DNA of 64,000 nt from JAAXHH01 sp965225915 (GTDB lineage Bacteria; JAAXHH01), in assembly GCA_965225915.1 (NCBI GenBank), contig OZ245326.1, positions 3,534,001 to 3,598,000 on the forward strand, in the 5' to 3' direction. Shown here piece after piece: positions 26,134 to 33,878 of the stretch; the first letter of the stretch is position 1, and each line of letters begins with the position of its first letter. Both the position numbers and the translations under genes were made by a program. The notes below the pieces were generated by a model that did no database searches, was not told where the DNA came from, and saw nothing but the letters and a program-made list of their open reading frames with translations.

Positions 26134-26781
26134 TCAAAGTATCTCTACCTGCCACTGCCTCAGCATCTCCTGCAACCTCAGCCGTCCCCTGTTGACCCTT
26201 GACTTGACGGTTCCCGTTGGACAGCGGAGGATTTCACCGATCTGGTCATAGGACAGTTCTTCGATATCGCGAAGTACGATCACGGACTTGTATTTCTCCG
26301 GCAGTTGATCGATCGCGTGCTGAATGGCTCGGCCCAGTTCATTCTGCTCCAGGTGATCGCCCGGACCCGCACCCTTGTCCGGTAGTTCGAATCCTTCCTT
26401 TGAGCTATTCTCATGGGGCGAAGAATCCAAGGAGAAGAACTGGCGGCGCTTGCGCTTGCGAAGCTCGCTCCTGGCGAGATTGAGCGCAATGGTGTAAATC
26501 CAGGTTGATAAATTGGAAATCGCCTTGTAGTTGTGGCGGTTCCGGTAAACCCTGAGAAACGTCTCCTGCACCAGGTCCTCCGCGCACTCCGTATTGTGGA
26601 CCATGCGGTAGATGCAATTGTACAGCCTGGTTCGGTACCGGCCGACAATCACCTCGTAAGCGCGCACATCGTCTCGCTGTACACGGAAGAACAGCATCTC
26701 ATCCGACATGGTCAGTTCATCAAAGACACCCGACTCCATATCGGAAACCAGTACCGCAGTTATAGAAGTGTTTTCAGACAT
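26134..26781 (-). CDS. ECF-type RNA polymerase sigma factor (RpoE-like)
   Basis: A 215-residue group IV sigma factor, starting at ATG 26781 behind GGGAGAGAGAAC. Region 2 spans about 30-105 (NTECAEDLVQETFLRVYRN, with the DLVQETF core). A polar linker follows, then region 4 at about 150-205 (LPEKYKSVIVLRDIEEL, then SYDQIGEILRCPTGTVKSR, a helix-turn-helix). It directs a stress or envelope regulon. It is followed by a cognate-looking anti-sigma and an HtrA-like protein in one operon. The operon promoter at 26913-26941 is of housekeeping type, so expression does not appear to depend solely on this sigma. Confidence 0.93.
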   Translation of the reverse strand: MSENTSITAVLVSDMESGVFDELTMSDEMLFFRVQRDDVRAYEVIVGRYRTRLYNCIYRMVHNTECAEDLVQETFLRVYRNRHNYKAISNLSTWIYTIALNLARSELRKRKRRQFFSLDSSPHENSSKEGFELPDKGAGPGDHLEQNELGRAIQHAIDQLPEKYKSVIVLRDIEELSYDQIGEILRCPTGTVKSRVNRGRLRLQEMLRQWQVEIL

Positions 26782-26912
26782 GTTCTCTCTCTCCCATACC
26801 ACGTTATACGTTACGTGGAGGGATCCGGTTTCAAAAAAGTCCGATTTTTAGCACCCGACATCCGGCACGGCCGGAAAAACCCGCCATGTTAGTGCGAAAA
26901 CGATCAGATGAG

Positions 26913-26941
26913 AATATAGAATTGCGCCATCCCAATGTCAA
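26913..26941 (-). promoter_or_regulatory. Promoter of the ECF sigma operon
   Basis: On the minus strand a perfect TTGACA (26941-26936), a 17-bp spacer and TATATT (26918-26913). It abuts the end of the helicase gene. The leader is about 125 nt before ATG 26781. Confidence 0.7.
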
Positions 26942-26949
26942 CCGGTCCG

Positions 26950-28629
26950 TCATGCCCGCATTTCACTGACGTCGTGGATTGTATACTGATAACCCTGCTC
27001 TGTTAAAAAAAGCTGCCTGTTCACGGCGTAGTCCTGTTCCAGGGTATTCCGGGTGATGAGCGAATAGAATATCGCGGCGGAACCATCCGCCTTGGGACGG
27101 AGAATCCGGCCCAGGCGCTGGGCCTCCTCCTGGCGAGATCCGAAGGTGCCCGATATCTGTATAGCCACGTTGGCATCCGGGAGATCGATGGCGAAGTTGG
27201 CGACCTTGGATACCACGAGACGCTTGAGTTCGCCGCTCCTGAACCGGGCATACAGGTCCAAGCGGGTCTGCAGGGGCGTACTTCCGGTGATCAGGGGAAA
27301 CTCGAACAACGCGGCGATCTTCTTGAGCTGTCTCACGTACAGCCCGATGATCAGGACCTGAGCGGATGGATGTTGTTCCAGCAGGGTGCGGATGATCTCC
27401 GTCTTCCGGCTGTTTTCAGACGCGATCCTGAACTTCTCCCGGCGATTGGCGACGGCGTAGGTCATGCGCCTGGCTTCGGGCAGGTCTACCCGGATTTCGC
27501 GGCAATACGCTTCCGCGATCCAACCCTGTCTTTCGAGCAGTTTCCACGGCATATCGTATCTACGGGGACCTATGAGACTGAAGACGTCGTCTTCGCGGCC
27601 ATCTTCACGAACCAGCGTCGCCGTCAGACCGAGACGCCTGCGGGCCTGTATCTCGGCCGTGTATCTGAAAACCGGCGCCGGGAGCAAATGAACTTCGTCG
27701 TAGATGATGAGGCCCCAGCCCTTCTGGTCGAACAAACCGAAATGCTTAAATTCGTCGGCCCGGCTCTTTCGATAGGTCAGTATCTGGTACGTGGCCAGCG
27801 TCACGGGCCGAATCTGCTTGGTTTCTCCCGAATACTCTCCGACGTGGTCCTCCGTCAGCGACGTTTTCTCGAGCAGTTCCTCCCGCCACTGGCGCAACGC
27901 CACCGTGTTGGCGGTCAGAACGAGGGTGTGACACTTCAGGGCCGCCATTGCTCCGAGGGCCACGATGGTTTTCCCGGCTCCGCAGGGCAGTACGATGACC
28001 CCGTTTCCTCCCTGCGGTTCGCCGTTCATGTGGAACGCATTGACCGCGTCTAGCTGGTAATCCCGCATGGTGAACGCTTTCCGATCGCCGGTTGACGTCC
28101 GCAGATTGATCTCCAGCGGAGAGCCCTCAACGTATCCGGCCAGATCTTCCACCGGAAAACCGACCTTGATCAGGGCCTGTTTTATATGGCCGCGGAATCG
28201 ATCTCCCACCTGAACCCGGTACTCGTCCATGTTTCGCACTAAAAACTGTTTGACCGAGGGGAGCGCGGAAACTTCGGCTATCAACGCGGGATCGTCGGAC
28301 TCGAGGATCAGCCGGTCATCCTGTTTCTTCAATCGGAGCTGTCCGTATCGAGCGATGAAGTCGATGATCTCGCGACGGATGTTCTGGGGAATCTCGTACT
28401 TGCTCAGGCGTTCAAGCGATTCGAGTACGCCGTCCGCGTCCAGTCCCGCCGAGGCGGCGTTCCACAGGGACAGTGGACTCAGCCGGTACACGTGAATGTG
28501 CTCCGGGGATTTTTCCAATTCCGCGAAACGGGCCAACGCGTCCCTGGCGTCCTCGTAACGCGGATGGTCGACTTCCACGAGAATGGTCCTGTCGCTCTGC
28601 ACGATCAGTGGATTCTGCAGGTCTGGCAA
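26950..28629 (-). CDS. XPB/Rad25-like superfamily 2 DNA helicase
   Basis: A 559-residue helicase. I start at TTG 28629 (GGGAGAG just upstream); the open frame before it overlaps the glycosyltransferase gene and looks non-coding. Motif I is GAGKT at 217-221, motif II is DEVH at 311-314, the XPB-specific RED motif follows at 341-343 (ATLVREDG), and motif VI is QRLGRILRPK near the C-terminus. The damage-recognition-like N-terminal domain (about 1-170) is also of XPB type. Bacterial XPB homologues unwind DNA 3'-5' and are linked to repair or transcription; their physiological role is not well defined. It is last in a leftward run PurD - TsaC - GT9 - XPB. Confidence 0.9.
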   Translation of the reverse strand: MPDLQNPLIVQSDRTILVEVDHPRYEDARDALARFAELEKSPEHIHVYRLSPLSLWNAASAGLDADGVLESLERLSKYEIPQNIRREIIDFIARYGQLRLKKQDDRLILESDDPALIAEVSALPSVKQFLVRNMDEYRVQVGDRFRGHIKQALIKVGFPVEDLAGYVEGSPLEINLRTSTGDRKAFTMRDYQLDAVNAFHMNGEPQGGNGVIVLPCGAGKTIVALGAMAALKCHTLVLTANTVALRQWREELLEKTSLTEDHVGEYSGETKQIRPVTLATYQILTYRKSRADEFKHFGLFDQKGWGLIIYDEVHLLPAPVFRYTAEIQARRRLGLTATLVREDGREDDVFSLIGPRRYDMPWKLLERQGWIAEAYCREIRVDLPEARRMTYAVANRREKFRIASENSRKTEIIRTLLEQHPSAQVLIIGLYVRQLKKIAALFEFPLITGSTPLQTRLDLYARFRSGELKRLVVSKVANFAIDLPDANVAIQISGTFGSRQEEAQRLGRILRPKADGSAAIFYSLITRNTLEQDYAVNRQLFLTEQGYQYTIHDVSEMRA

Positions 28630-28649
28630 ATTTCTCTCCCGGGGATGTT

Positions 28650-29738
28650 TCAGTCTTTCATGGTTGTATCCCGTCCTCCGACGCCGCCCTGGATACCGTT
28701 TATTCCTGGATGTCTGGCCGATAGCCGGCCTCGAACGGCCTCGAATACATCGTCGACGGAAATTCGCTCCATACAGTCGAAGTACGGGCAAGCGGTTTCA
28801 ATGCACCGGGGGCAGGCAGGCACCTCCGGCATCAATACATCATGGTTCTCTCCGAAGGGTCCCCAGCGTGTCGGACTGCATGGTTGAATGGGGCAGAACA
28901 GCGCTACTGTGGGCGTGCCCACGGCCGCGGCGATGTGCAAGGGACCGGTACTGTTCGTGACGCACACGGTGGAAGCCTCAAGGAGCGCGGCCAGTTCCTT
29001 GATGTCCAGTTCTCCCGCGACCTGCACGACGGATTCCGATCGTGAACCAGCGACACGGTCGACCAGGACGCGTTCCTCGGCCGATCCCGTAACGACGACC
29101 CGAATTCCGCTTTCGTACAGGCGATCCGCCAGTGCCGTGAACGATACCGCAGGCCAATTTCTTGCCGATCCGCCGCTGCCGGGGTGCAGAAGGACCAGGG
29201 GATCGTCCGGGAGCACCCGCCACAGTCGCATGCGGCTTTCCACCGCGCGCCTGGCTTCGTCAGGTATCTTCATCTCCGGAGCGGCGGTGCCGGCCGTATC
29301 AAACAGGACCCGGACCATGTCAAGGTTGTATTCGACTTCGTGCTTGCGTGCGTCTTTTCGGTGGTCGTACACCCTACGGTTGAAGAGCGGTCCGTATAAT
29401 CGGTAGCCCGTGCCTATCCTTTCCGGTATGCCGGCAAGGCGGCAGGCCAGGGCCAGCCTTGCCGTGGGATGCAGCACCAGGACCGCGTCGAACCGCCTTT
29501 CGCGCAGATCGCCGACCAAGCGGAAGAATCCCCGCAGGCCACGGTGCCGGCCGGACTGCTCGTCGATGACGATATCGTTCAGGGCCGGGTGTCCCTCTAA
29601 GGCGCCGGCGGCATAATGGGACACGAGCATCGCGATGTGGCAATCAGGGTCCTGCTCCCGCAGCACGCTGAGCACCGGCGTGGAAAGCAACACATCGCCG
29701 ATACGGTCCGTTCGAACGACAAGAATCCGCATCGCCAT
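28650..29738 (-). CDS. Glycosyltransferase family 9 (heptosyltransferase-like)
   Basis: A 362-residue GT-B fold enzyme. It opens with RILVVRTDRIGDVLLSTPVL, the standard GT9 start. The donor-binding half contains LLHPGSGGSARNWP and, near the end, VTNSTGPLHIAAAVGTPTVALFCP, which are conserved in ADP-heptose:LPS heptosyltransferases. It implies a lipopolysaccharide-bearing outer membrane, although some GT9 members act on other glycans. It lies 9 bp downstream of the TsaC gene and 20 bp upstream of the helicase, so it is probably in the same operon. Confidence 0.9.
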   Translation of the reverse strand: MAMRILVVRTDRIGDVLLSTPVLSVLREQDPDCHIAMLVSHYAAGALEGHPALNDIVIDEQSGRHRGLRGFFRLVGDLRERRFDAVLVLHPTARLALACRLAGIPERIGTGYRLYGPLFNRRVYDHRKDARKHEVEYNLDMVRVLFDTAGTAAPEMKIPDEARRAVESRMRLWRVLPDDPLVLLHPGSGGSARNWPAVSFTALADRLYESGIRVVVTGSAEERVLVDRVAGSRSESVVQVAGELDIKELAALLEASTVCVTNSTGPLHIAAAVGTPTVALFCPIQPCSPTRWGPFGENHDVLMPEVPACPRCIETACPYFDCMERISVDDVFEAVRGRLSARHPGINGIQGGVGGRDTTMKD

Positions 29739-29747
29739 CAGATCTCC

Positions 29748-30404
29748 CTAGTCCCGATTCACCGGCTCGGATCGACGGTGCCAGATGTCTGTGACACGGT
29801 CGAAGGGCGTTCGTCCCGCCCGGATGAGTCGCGGAGTTCCGTTCGAAACATCCACGACAGTGGAAGGCTGATCGGAGGGTGAATGCCCCCCGTCGAGTAT
29901 CAGATCAACCCGATCGCCGATTTGAGCGGCCACGTCTTCGGCCGTGAGGGGTTCCGCGCCACCGGAACGGTTGGCGCTGGGCGCAGTAACGGGGCGGCCC
30001 GTGGCCCGGCAGAGCGCCCCGGCGATCGAGGCGCCGCTGTGCCTGACCCCGATTGTCTTTCCCTGGCCCAGCAATTCCCGCGGCACATCCCCCGATGCCT
30101 GGAATACGAGGGTCAGCGGGCCCGGCCAGCAGGCGTCCATCAACGCATTGACACGCCCGGGGATGCACCGGACCAGGCGGTCGAGATCTTTCCTGTCGGA
30201 AATGAGCACCAGGATCGGTTTCGATTCATGGCGGCCCTTGGCTTTGTAAATCCGCCGTATGGCAGCCGGATTGGTCCCGTCCGCGCCGATACCGTATACC
30301 GTCTCGGTGGGAAAGGCCACCAGGCCGCCGCCGCGGATGATGTCCGCGGCCTCCGAGAGTATCCCTTTGTCCGGCCGGCCGGGATCAATGGATAATATCC
30401 GCAT
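29748..30404 (-). CDS. tsaC: Threonylcarbamoyl-AMP synthase (Sua5/YrdC/TsaC family)
   Basis: A 218-residue enzyme that makes threonylcarbamoyl-AMP from threonine, bicarbonate and ATP, the first step of t6A modification of tRNAs reading ANN codons. The signature GLVAFPTETVYGIGADGTN is at about 31-49. KGRHESKPILVLI (nucleotide site) and the later RPVTAPSANRSGG are also diagnostic. The length fits YrdC-domain-only proteins; the extra Sua5 domain is absent. It lies 74 bp after purD and 9 bp before the glycosyltransferase gene. Confidence 0.93.
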   Translation of the reverse strand: MRILSIDPGRPDKGILSEAADIIRGGGLVAFPTETVYGIGADGTNPAAIRRIYKAKGRHESKPILVLISDRKDLDRLVRCIPGRVNALMDACWPGPLTLVFQASGDVPRELLGQGKTIGVRHSGASIAGALCRATGRPVTAPSANRSGGAEPLTAEDVAAQIGDRVDLILDGGHSPSDQPSTVVDVSNGTPRLIRAGRTPFDRVTDIWHRRSEPVNRD

Positions 30405-30478
30405 GACACCAGGCCCAGTTGAATGATTCGGTTAAATACACGCACCCGTGCCGATCCTGTCGGTCCGGGCGGCCCGGA

Positions 30479-31756
30479 CTACGCAATCCGCCGAAGCCCT
30501 TTATCGCCTATGTCCCCGCGGAAATATCGGTTTTCGAAATATACCCGGTCCACCGCTTCGTAGGCTCTGCCAATGGATCCCTGGAGATCGTCTGCGAGGG
30601 CCGTTACGCCCAGGATTCTCCCGCCGTTGGTAACCAATTTCCCGTCTCGCATGGTCGTGTCGGCGTGGAAGGCGAAGACATCGCTCATTTCGTCCAATGT
30701 TTCCAGCCCGGAAATCTCTATGCCTTTTTCGTACGGACCGGGATATCCCCAGGAGGCCATCACGACACAGGTTGCCGCCTTGTTTTTCCACGCGAGGGGT
30801 GTTCCAGGCAACCTTCCCTCGCTGACTCCCAGGGCGAGTTCCGCGAGGTCGTCTTCCAGGAGCGGCAGAATGACCTGGGCCTCGGGATCGCCGAATCGGC
30901 TGTTGAATTCGACCACCATCGGTCCCCCGGCGGTCATCATGATCCCGCAGTACAACACGCCCCGGTACGGCCGGCCGCGTTTTCTCATGCCCATGATCGC
31001 CGGTTCGATGATTCGGTCCTGTATATCCTTTAACGCCCCTTCATCGATGACCGGGGCCGGCGCGTATGCACCCATGCCCCCCGTGTTCGGCCCCGTATCG
31101 CCTTCGTTGATGGGTTTGTGGTCCTGCGACGGGACGAGCGGCATGGCCCTTTCGCCATCGGTAATCGCGAAGACGGAAGCCTCCTCACCCACCATGAAGG
31201 CTTCGATGACCACGTGCTGGCCGGCGTCGCCAAACAGTCTGCTGGCCATGATATCATCGAGTGCCCGCATCGCTTCATCGACGGTATGGCACACCAGTGC
31301 GCCTTTGCCCGCAGCCAGTCCGTCCGCCTTGACGACGATCGGCGCACCCTGCTCTTTCACGTATTTTCGAGCTGCTTTCAAGTCTGAAAATACCGCAAAG
31401 GCTGCCGTGGGTATGCCCTCCTCCCGCATCATTTTCTTGGCGAAGGCCTTGCTCCATTCGATTTCAGCCGCCGCCCGGGTCGGGCCAAACGCCCTTATTC
31501 CCAGATGCTCCACGGCGTCAACCACCCCGGCTTCCAGGGCGCCGTCCGGGCCCACGACAACCAGGTCAACCCCGTTTTCACGGGCGAAATCCGCGATTCC
31601 ACCCGCGTCTTCAGGCGCGATGGAAACGCACTCCCCCAGCGCGGCAATCCCTGGATTGCCCGGCGCCGCATACAGGGTTTCCACGCTGGCCGATCGGCGG
31701 AGCGCCCAGGCCAGTGCGTGCTCCCTGCCTCCTTTTCCAACGACCAGTACGTTCAT
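30479..31756 (-). CDS. purD: Phosphoribosylamine-glycine ligase (GAR synthetase)
   Basis: A 425-residue ATP-grasp ligase of normal family length that joins glycine to phosphoribosylamine in the second step of purine synthesis. Visible parts are the N-terminal MNVLVVGKGGREHALAWAL, ATP-grasp PIVVKADGLAAGKG at about 131-144, the PurD signature GGMGAYAPAP, and FNSRFGDPEAQ, which carries metal ligands. No other purine gene is in the window. It is the first gene of the leftward set that continues with TsaC, GT9 and the XPB helicase. The ATG is preceded by CCGGAG. Confidence 0.97.
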   Translation of the reverse strand: MNVLVVGKGGREHALAWALRRSASVETLYAAPGNPGIAALGECVSIAPEDAGGIADFARENGVDLVVVGPDGALEAGVVDAVEHLGIRAFGPTRAAAEIEWSKAFAKKMMREEGIPTAAFAVFSDLKAARKYVKEQGAPIVVKADGLAAGKGALVCHTVDEAMRALDDIMASRLFGDAGQHVVIEAFMVGEEASVFAITDGERAMPLVPSQDHKPINEGDTGPNTGGMGAYAPAPVIDEGALKDIQDRIIEPAIMGMRKRGRPYRGVLYCGIMMTAGGPMVVEFNSRFGDPEAQVILPLLEDDLAELALGVSEGRLPGTPLAWKNKAATCVVMASWGYPGPYEKGIEISGLETLDEMSDVFAFHADTTMRDGKLVTNGGRILGVTALADDLQGSIGRAYEAVDRVYFENRYFRGDIGDKGLRRIA

Positions 31757-31974
31757 GGTGGCTCCGGATTATGAGGTCGCGTACATTTCAACCGTTAAAT
31801 ACTGGCGTGGAGGTGATCCTGACGAACGCTAATGGATGAACGGTGAAACCTTTGAAAGAACATCGGCGTTCATATGTATAAAAAGAGGCCGCGTTGACAG
31901 AAATGGGGGTCATCGGCAAACCGGTATGGTATCAACCCGGGCGCACGATGCTGAGCCAATCTTCGAGATCGGGA
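31757..31974 (-). other. Long purD leader, no recognised riboswitch
   Basis: About 210 nt separate the promoter at 31975-32003 from the purD ATG. The leader holds a possible CATCG/CGATG-closed stem and a GAACGCCGATGTTC hairpin, but I recognise no ZTP, purine or PRPP riboswitch core. A 14-codon frame (31829-31873) lacks a ribosome-binding site. A second -10-like box, TATACA (31880-31875), could give a shorter transcript. The bases from 32004 to 32190 hold the divergent S41 promoter and leader only. Confidence 0.4.
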
Positions 31975-32003
31975 AAAATAAAGTACATCGAGGGAAGTGT
32001 CAA
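31975..32003 (-). promoter_or_regulatory. Promoter reading toward purD
   Basis: On the minus strand a perfect TTGACA (32003-31998), a 17-bp spacer and TATTTT (31980-31975). It is divergent from the S41 protease promoter 44 bp away. Confidence 0.65.
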
Positions 32004-32046
32004 GGCGGGACTGTGAAAACCACCCCGCGCAATTACCCGAAAACCA

Positions 32047-32074
32047 TTGACATCGACCGGTGGTGCGTTAGTAT
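32047..32074 (+). promoter_or_regulatory. Promoter of the S41 protease / envelope cluster
   Basis: A perfect TTGACA (32047-32052), a 16-bp spacer and TAGTAT (32069-32074). The predicted start near 32081 gives a leader of about 110 nt before ATG 32191. Confidence 0.65.
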
Positions 32075-32190
32075 TACAGGGTGGTTCAGATTCATTTAAC
32101 GAACCTCCTTCCATTATCTCAGGGCCGCCGCTTCCGATGCGATCCGAACGGGATTCCAGGCAGATAACAGTGATTAAGGAGTCTGGTCAC

Positions 32191-33813
32191 ATGTCGACCT
32201 TGAAGAAACCTAAATACATCATACTGCTGGTCATTGTCGCGGCCGGTTCCTTCCTGCTGGGAAGCACGGCTAACAGGACGATTTACGCGGCGGACAACAT
32301 CTTTTCCAGCACCAAGCTGTTGATGGGCGTGCTTAGCCTGGTCAACGACAACTACGTGGAAGAGGTGGAGCCCGGCGAGTTGATCTATGCCGCGATCGAC
32401 GGTATGCTCGAGGTGCTCGATCCCCATTCCAATTTCCTGAGCAAGGAAAGTTTTGCAGAAATGGGTGAGCGCTTCAGCGGCAATTTCTACGGCATCGGCA
32501 TCGAGTTCGACGTCCTGGACGGATTCCTGTACGTGATCTCCGTGATCGACGGCTCGCCATCGGAAGCTGTGGGACTGCAATCGGGCGATCGTATCGTCAG
32601 GATCGACGATGAATCGGCGATCGGCATCAAGCACGACGAAGTGCGGCAGAAACTGCGAGGAGAGAAGGGAACCAGGGTTGACGTGACCGTCGAACGGACC
32701 GGTGTCGAAGAGCGGTTCGACGTCACGATAACCCGCGACCGCATTCCCATACGCAGCGTTCGGTCGGCCATCATGCTCGAAGACAATACCGGTTATATCC
32801 AGATGATCCGGTTTGCCAAGACCACGTCACGCGAATTGGAGACCGCCCTGAACAAGCTTCAAATGCAGGGCATGGAACGGCTGATATTCGATCTGAGAGG
32901 CAATTCAGGCGGATACCTGGACCAGGCGGTGGAGGTGTCGAGCCGGTTCATTCCCGAAGACCAGGTTATCGTTAAAACCATGGGAAGGAACAGGAGTTCG
33001 AATCAGACGTTCAAGTCCTTGAGAGGGGTATACCACCATGACATGCCCCTGGTGATCCTGCTGGATCATCGCTCCGCCTCGGCATCCGAAATCGTGGCCG
33101 GCGCGATTCAGGACTGGGATCGAGGCGTGATCGCCGGAACGCGCAGTTTCGGCAAGGGTCTCGTACAGACCCTCTACTCGGAACCGCACCTGACGGACGG
33201 GTCCGCGCTTAAACTGACGACGGCCCGGTACTACACACCGAGCGGCCGTATGATACAGCGGGACTACAAGAACAAGTCCTACAAGGAATACATCGAAGGA
33301 TCGTTCTCCGACTCGGGCGAGGCGGACAACGACGAGGAACCGGCAGATAGTGAAGAACGCCAGGTTTTCACCACCGCCAACGGGCGCACAGTCTACGGCG
33401 ATGGTGGAATAACCCCCGATGTACTGATCAAGATGCCGAAACGCAATTACCCCTTCGTAATCGCCAAGTACCGGGGCTGGGTCCCCTTTGACCGGGCCTG
33501 TTTCGAGTTCGCCACCGCCTATGGCGTGACCCGGCCGGACCTTAAGGATGATTTCGACGCCTTCTTGAAGGAGTTCGAAGTCGATAACGCCATGCTCGAA
33601 GCGTTCAAGACCCAGGTGCGGGACTCGGGGATTACCTTCACCGAAGAAGAGTTCGCCACCGATCTTGACGTCGTAGGGCTTCAGTTGAAGCGTTCTCTTG
33701 CACGGAATCTCTGGGGAGACGAGGAAGCCAGTCGCGTGGCCGCGGCCGGGGACGAACAGCTCCAGCAGGCTCTGCAGTTGTTTTACTCCCACGAGATGCT
33801 GGTTCAGCAGTAA
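32191..33813 (+). CDS. S41 family C-terminal processing peptidase
   Basis: A 540-residue periplasmic protease anchored by one N-terminal helix (about 7-25). I start at ATG 32191 (AAGGAG 10 bases upstream); the frame is open earlier, but that part overlaps the promoter. A PDZ domain (about 85-165, VIDGSPSEAVGLQSGDRIVRID) precedes the S41 core. Ser297, in RSASASEIV, and Lys322, in SFGKGLVQT, form the Ser/Lys dyad at the usual 25-residue spacing. The C-terminal 150 residues are helical. It probably trims envelope proteins or peptidoglycan hydrolases. It leads a rightward cluster with a coiled-coil membrane protein, a TPR protein and Mpl. Confidence 0.92.
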   Translation: MSTLKKPKYIILLVIVAAGSFLLGSTANRTIYAADNIFSSTKLLMGVLSLVNDNYVEEVEPGELIYAAIDGMLEVLDPHSNFLSKESFAEMGERFSGNFYGIGIEFDVLDGFLYVISVIDGSPSEAVGLQSGDRIVRIDDESAIGIKHDEVRQKLRGEKGTRVDVTVERTGVEERFDVTITRDRIPIRSVRSAIMLEDNTGYIQMIRFAKTTSRELETALNKLQMQGMERLIFDLRGNSGGYLDQAVEVSSRFIPEDQVIVKTMGRNRSSNQTFKSLRGVYHHDMPLVILLDHRSASASEIVAGAIQDWDRGVIAGTRSFGKGLVQTLYSEPHLTDGSALKLTTARYYTPSGRMIQRDYKNKSYKEYIEGSFSDSGEADNDEEPADSEERQVFTTANGRTVYGDGGITPDVLIKMPKRNYPFVIAKYRGWVPFDRACFEFATAYGVTRPDLKDDFDAFLKEFEVDNAMLEAFKTQVRDSGITFTEEEFATDLDVVGLQLKRSLARNLWGDEEASRVAAAGDEQLQQALQLFYSHEMLVQQ

Positions 33814-33878
33814 TTGGATTTGATGGCAACGGCATCGCATAGTCCGCTTGCAAGGCCGGAGAACGGCAAGGATTGACC

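Noticed and set aside
28630..28791. A 54-codon N-terminal extension of the XPB-like helicase
   Set aside because: It is the glycosyltransferase gene read out of frame (very Arg-rich); TTG 28629 has a Shine-Dalgarno sequence.
30573..31832. A 419-codon plus-strand frame opposite purD
   Set aside because: Ser/Pro/Ala-rich antisense reading; purD on the other strand is certain.
31829..31873. A 14-codon leader peptide upstream of purD
   Set aside because: It has no ribosome-binding site and no amino-acid bias that would suggest attenuation.
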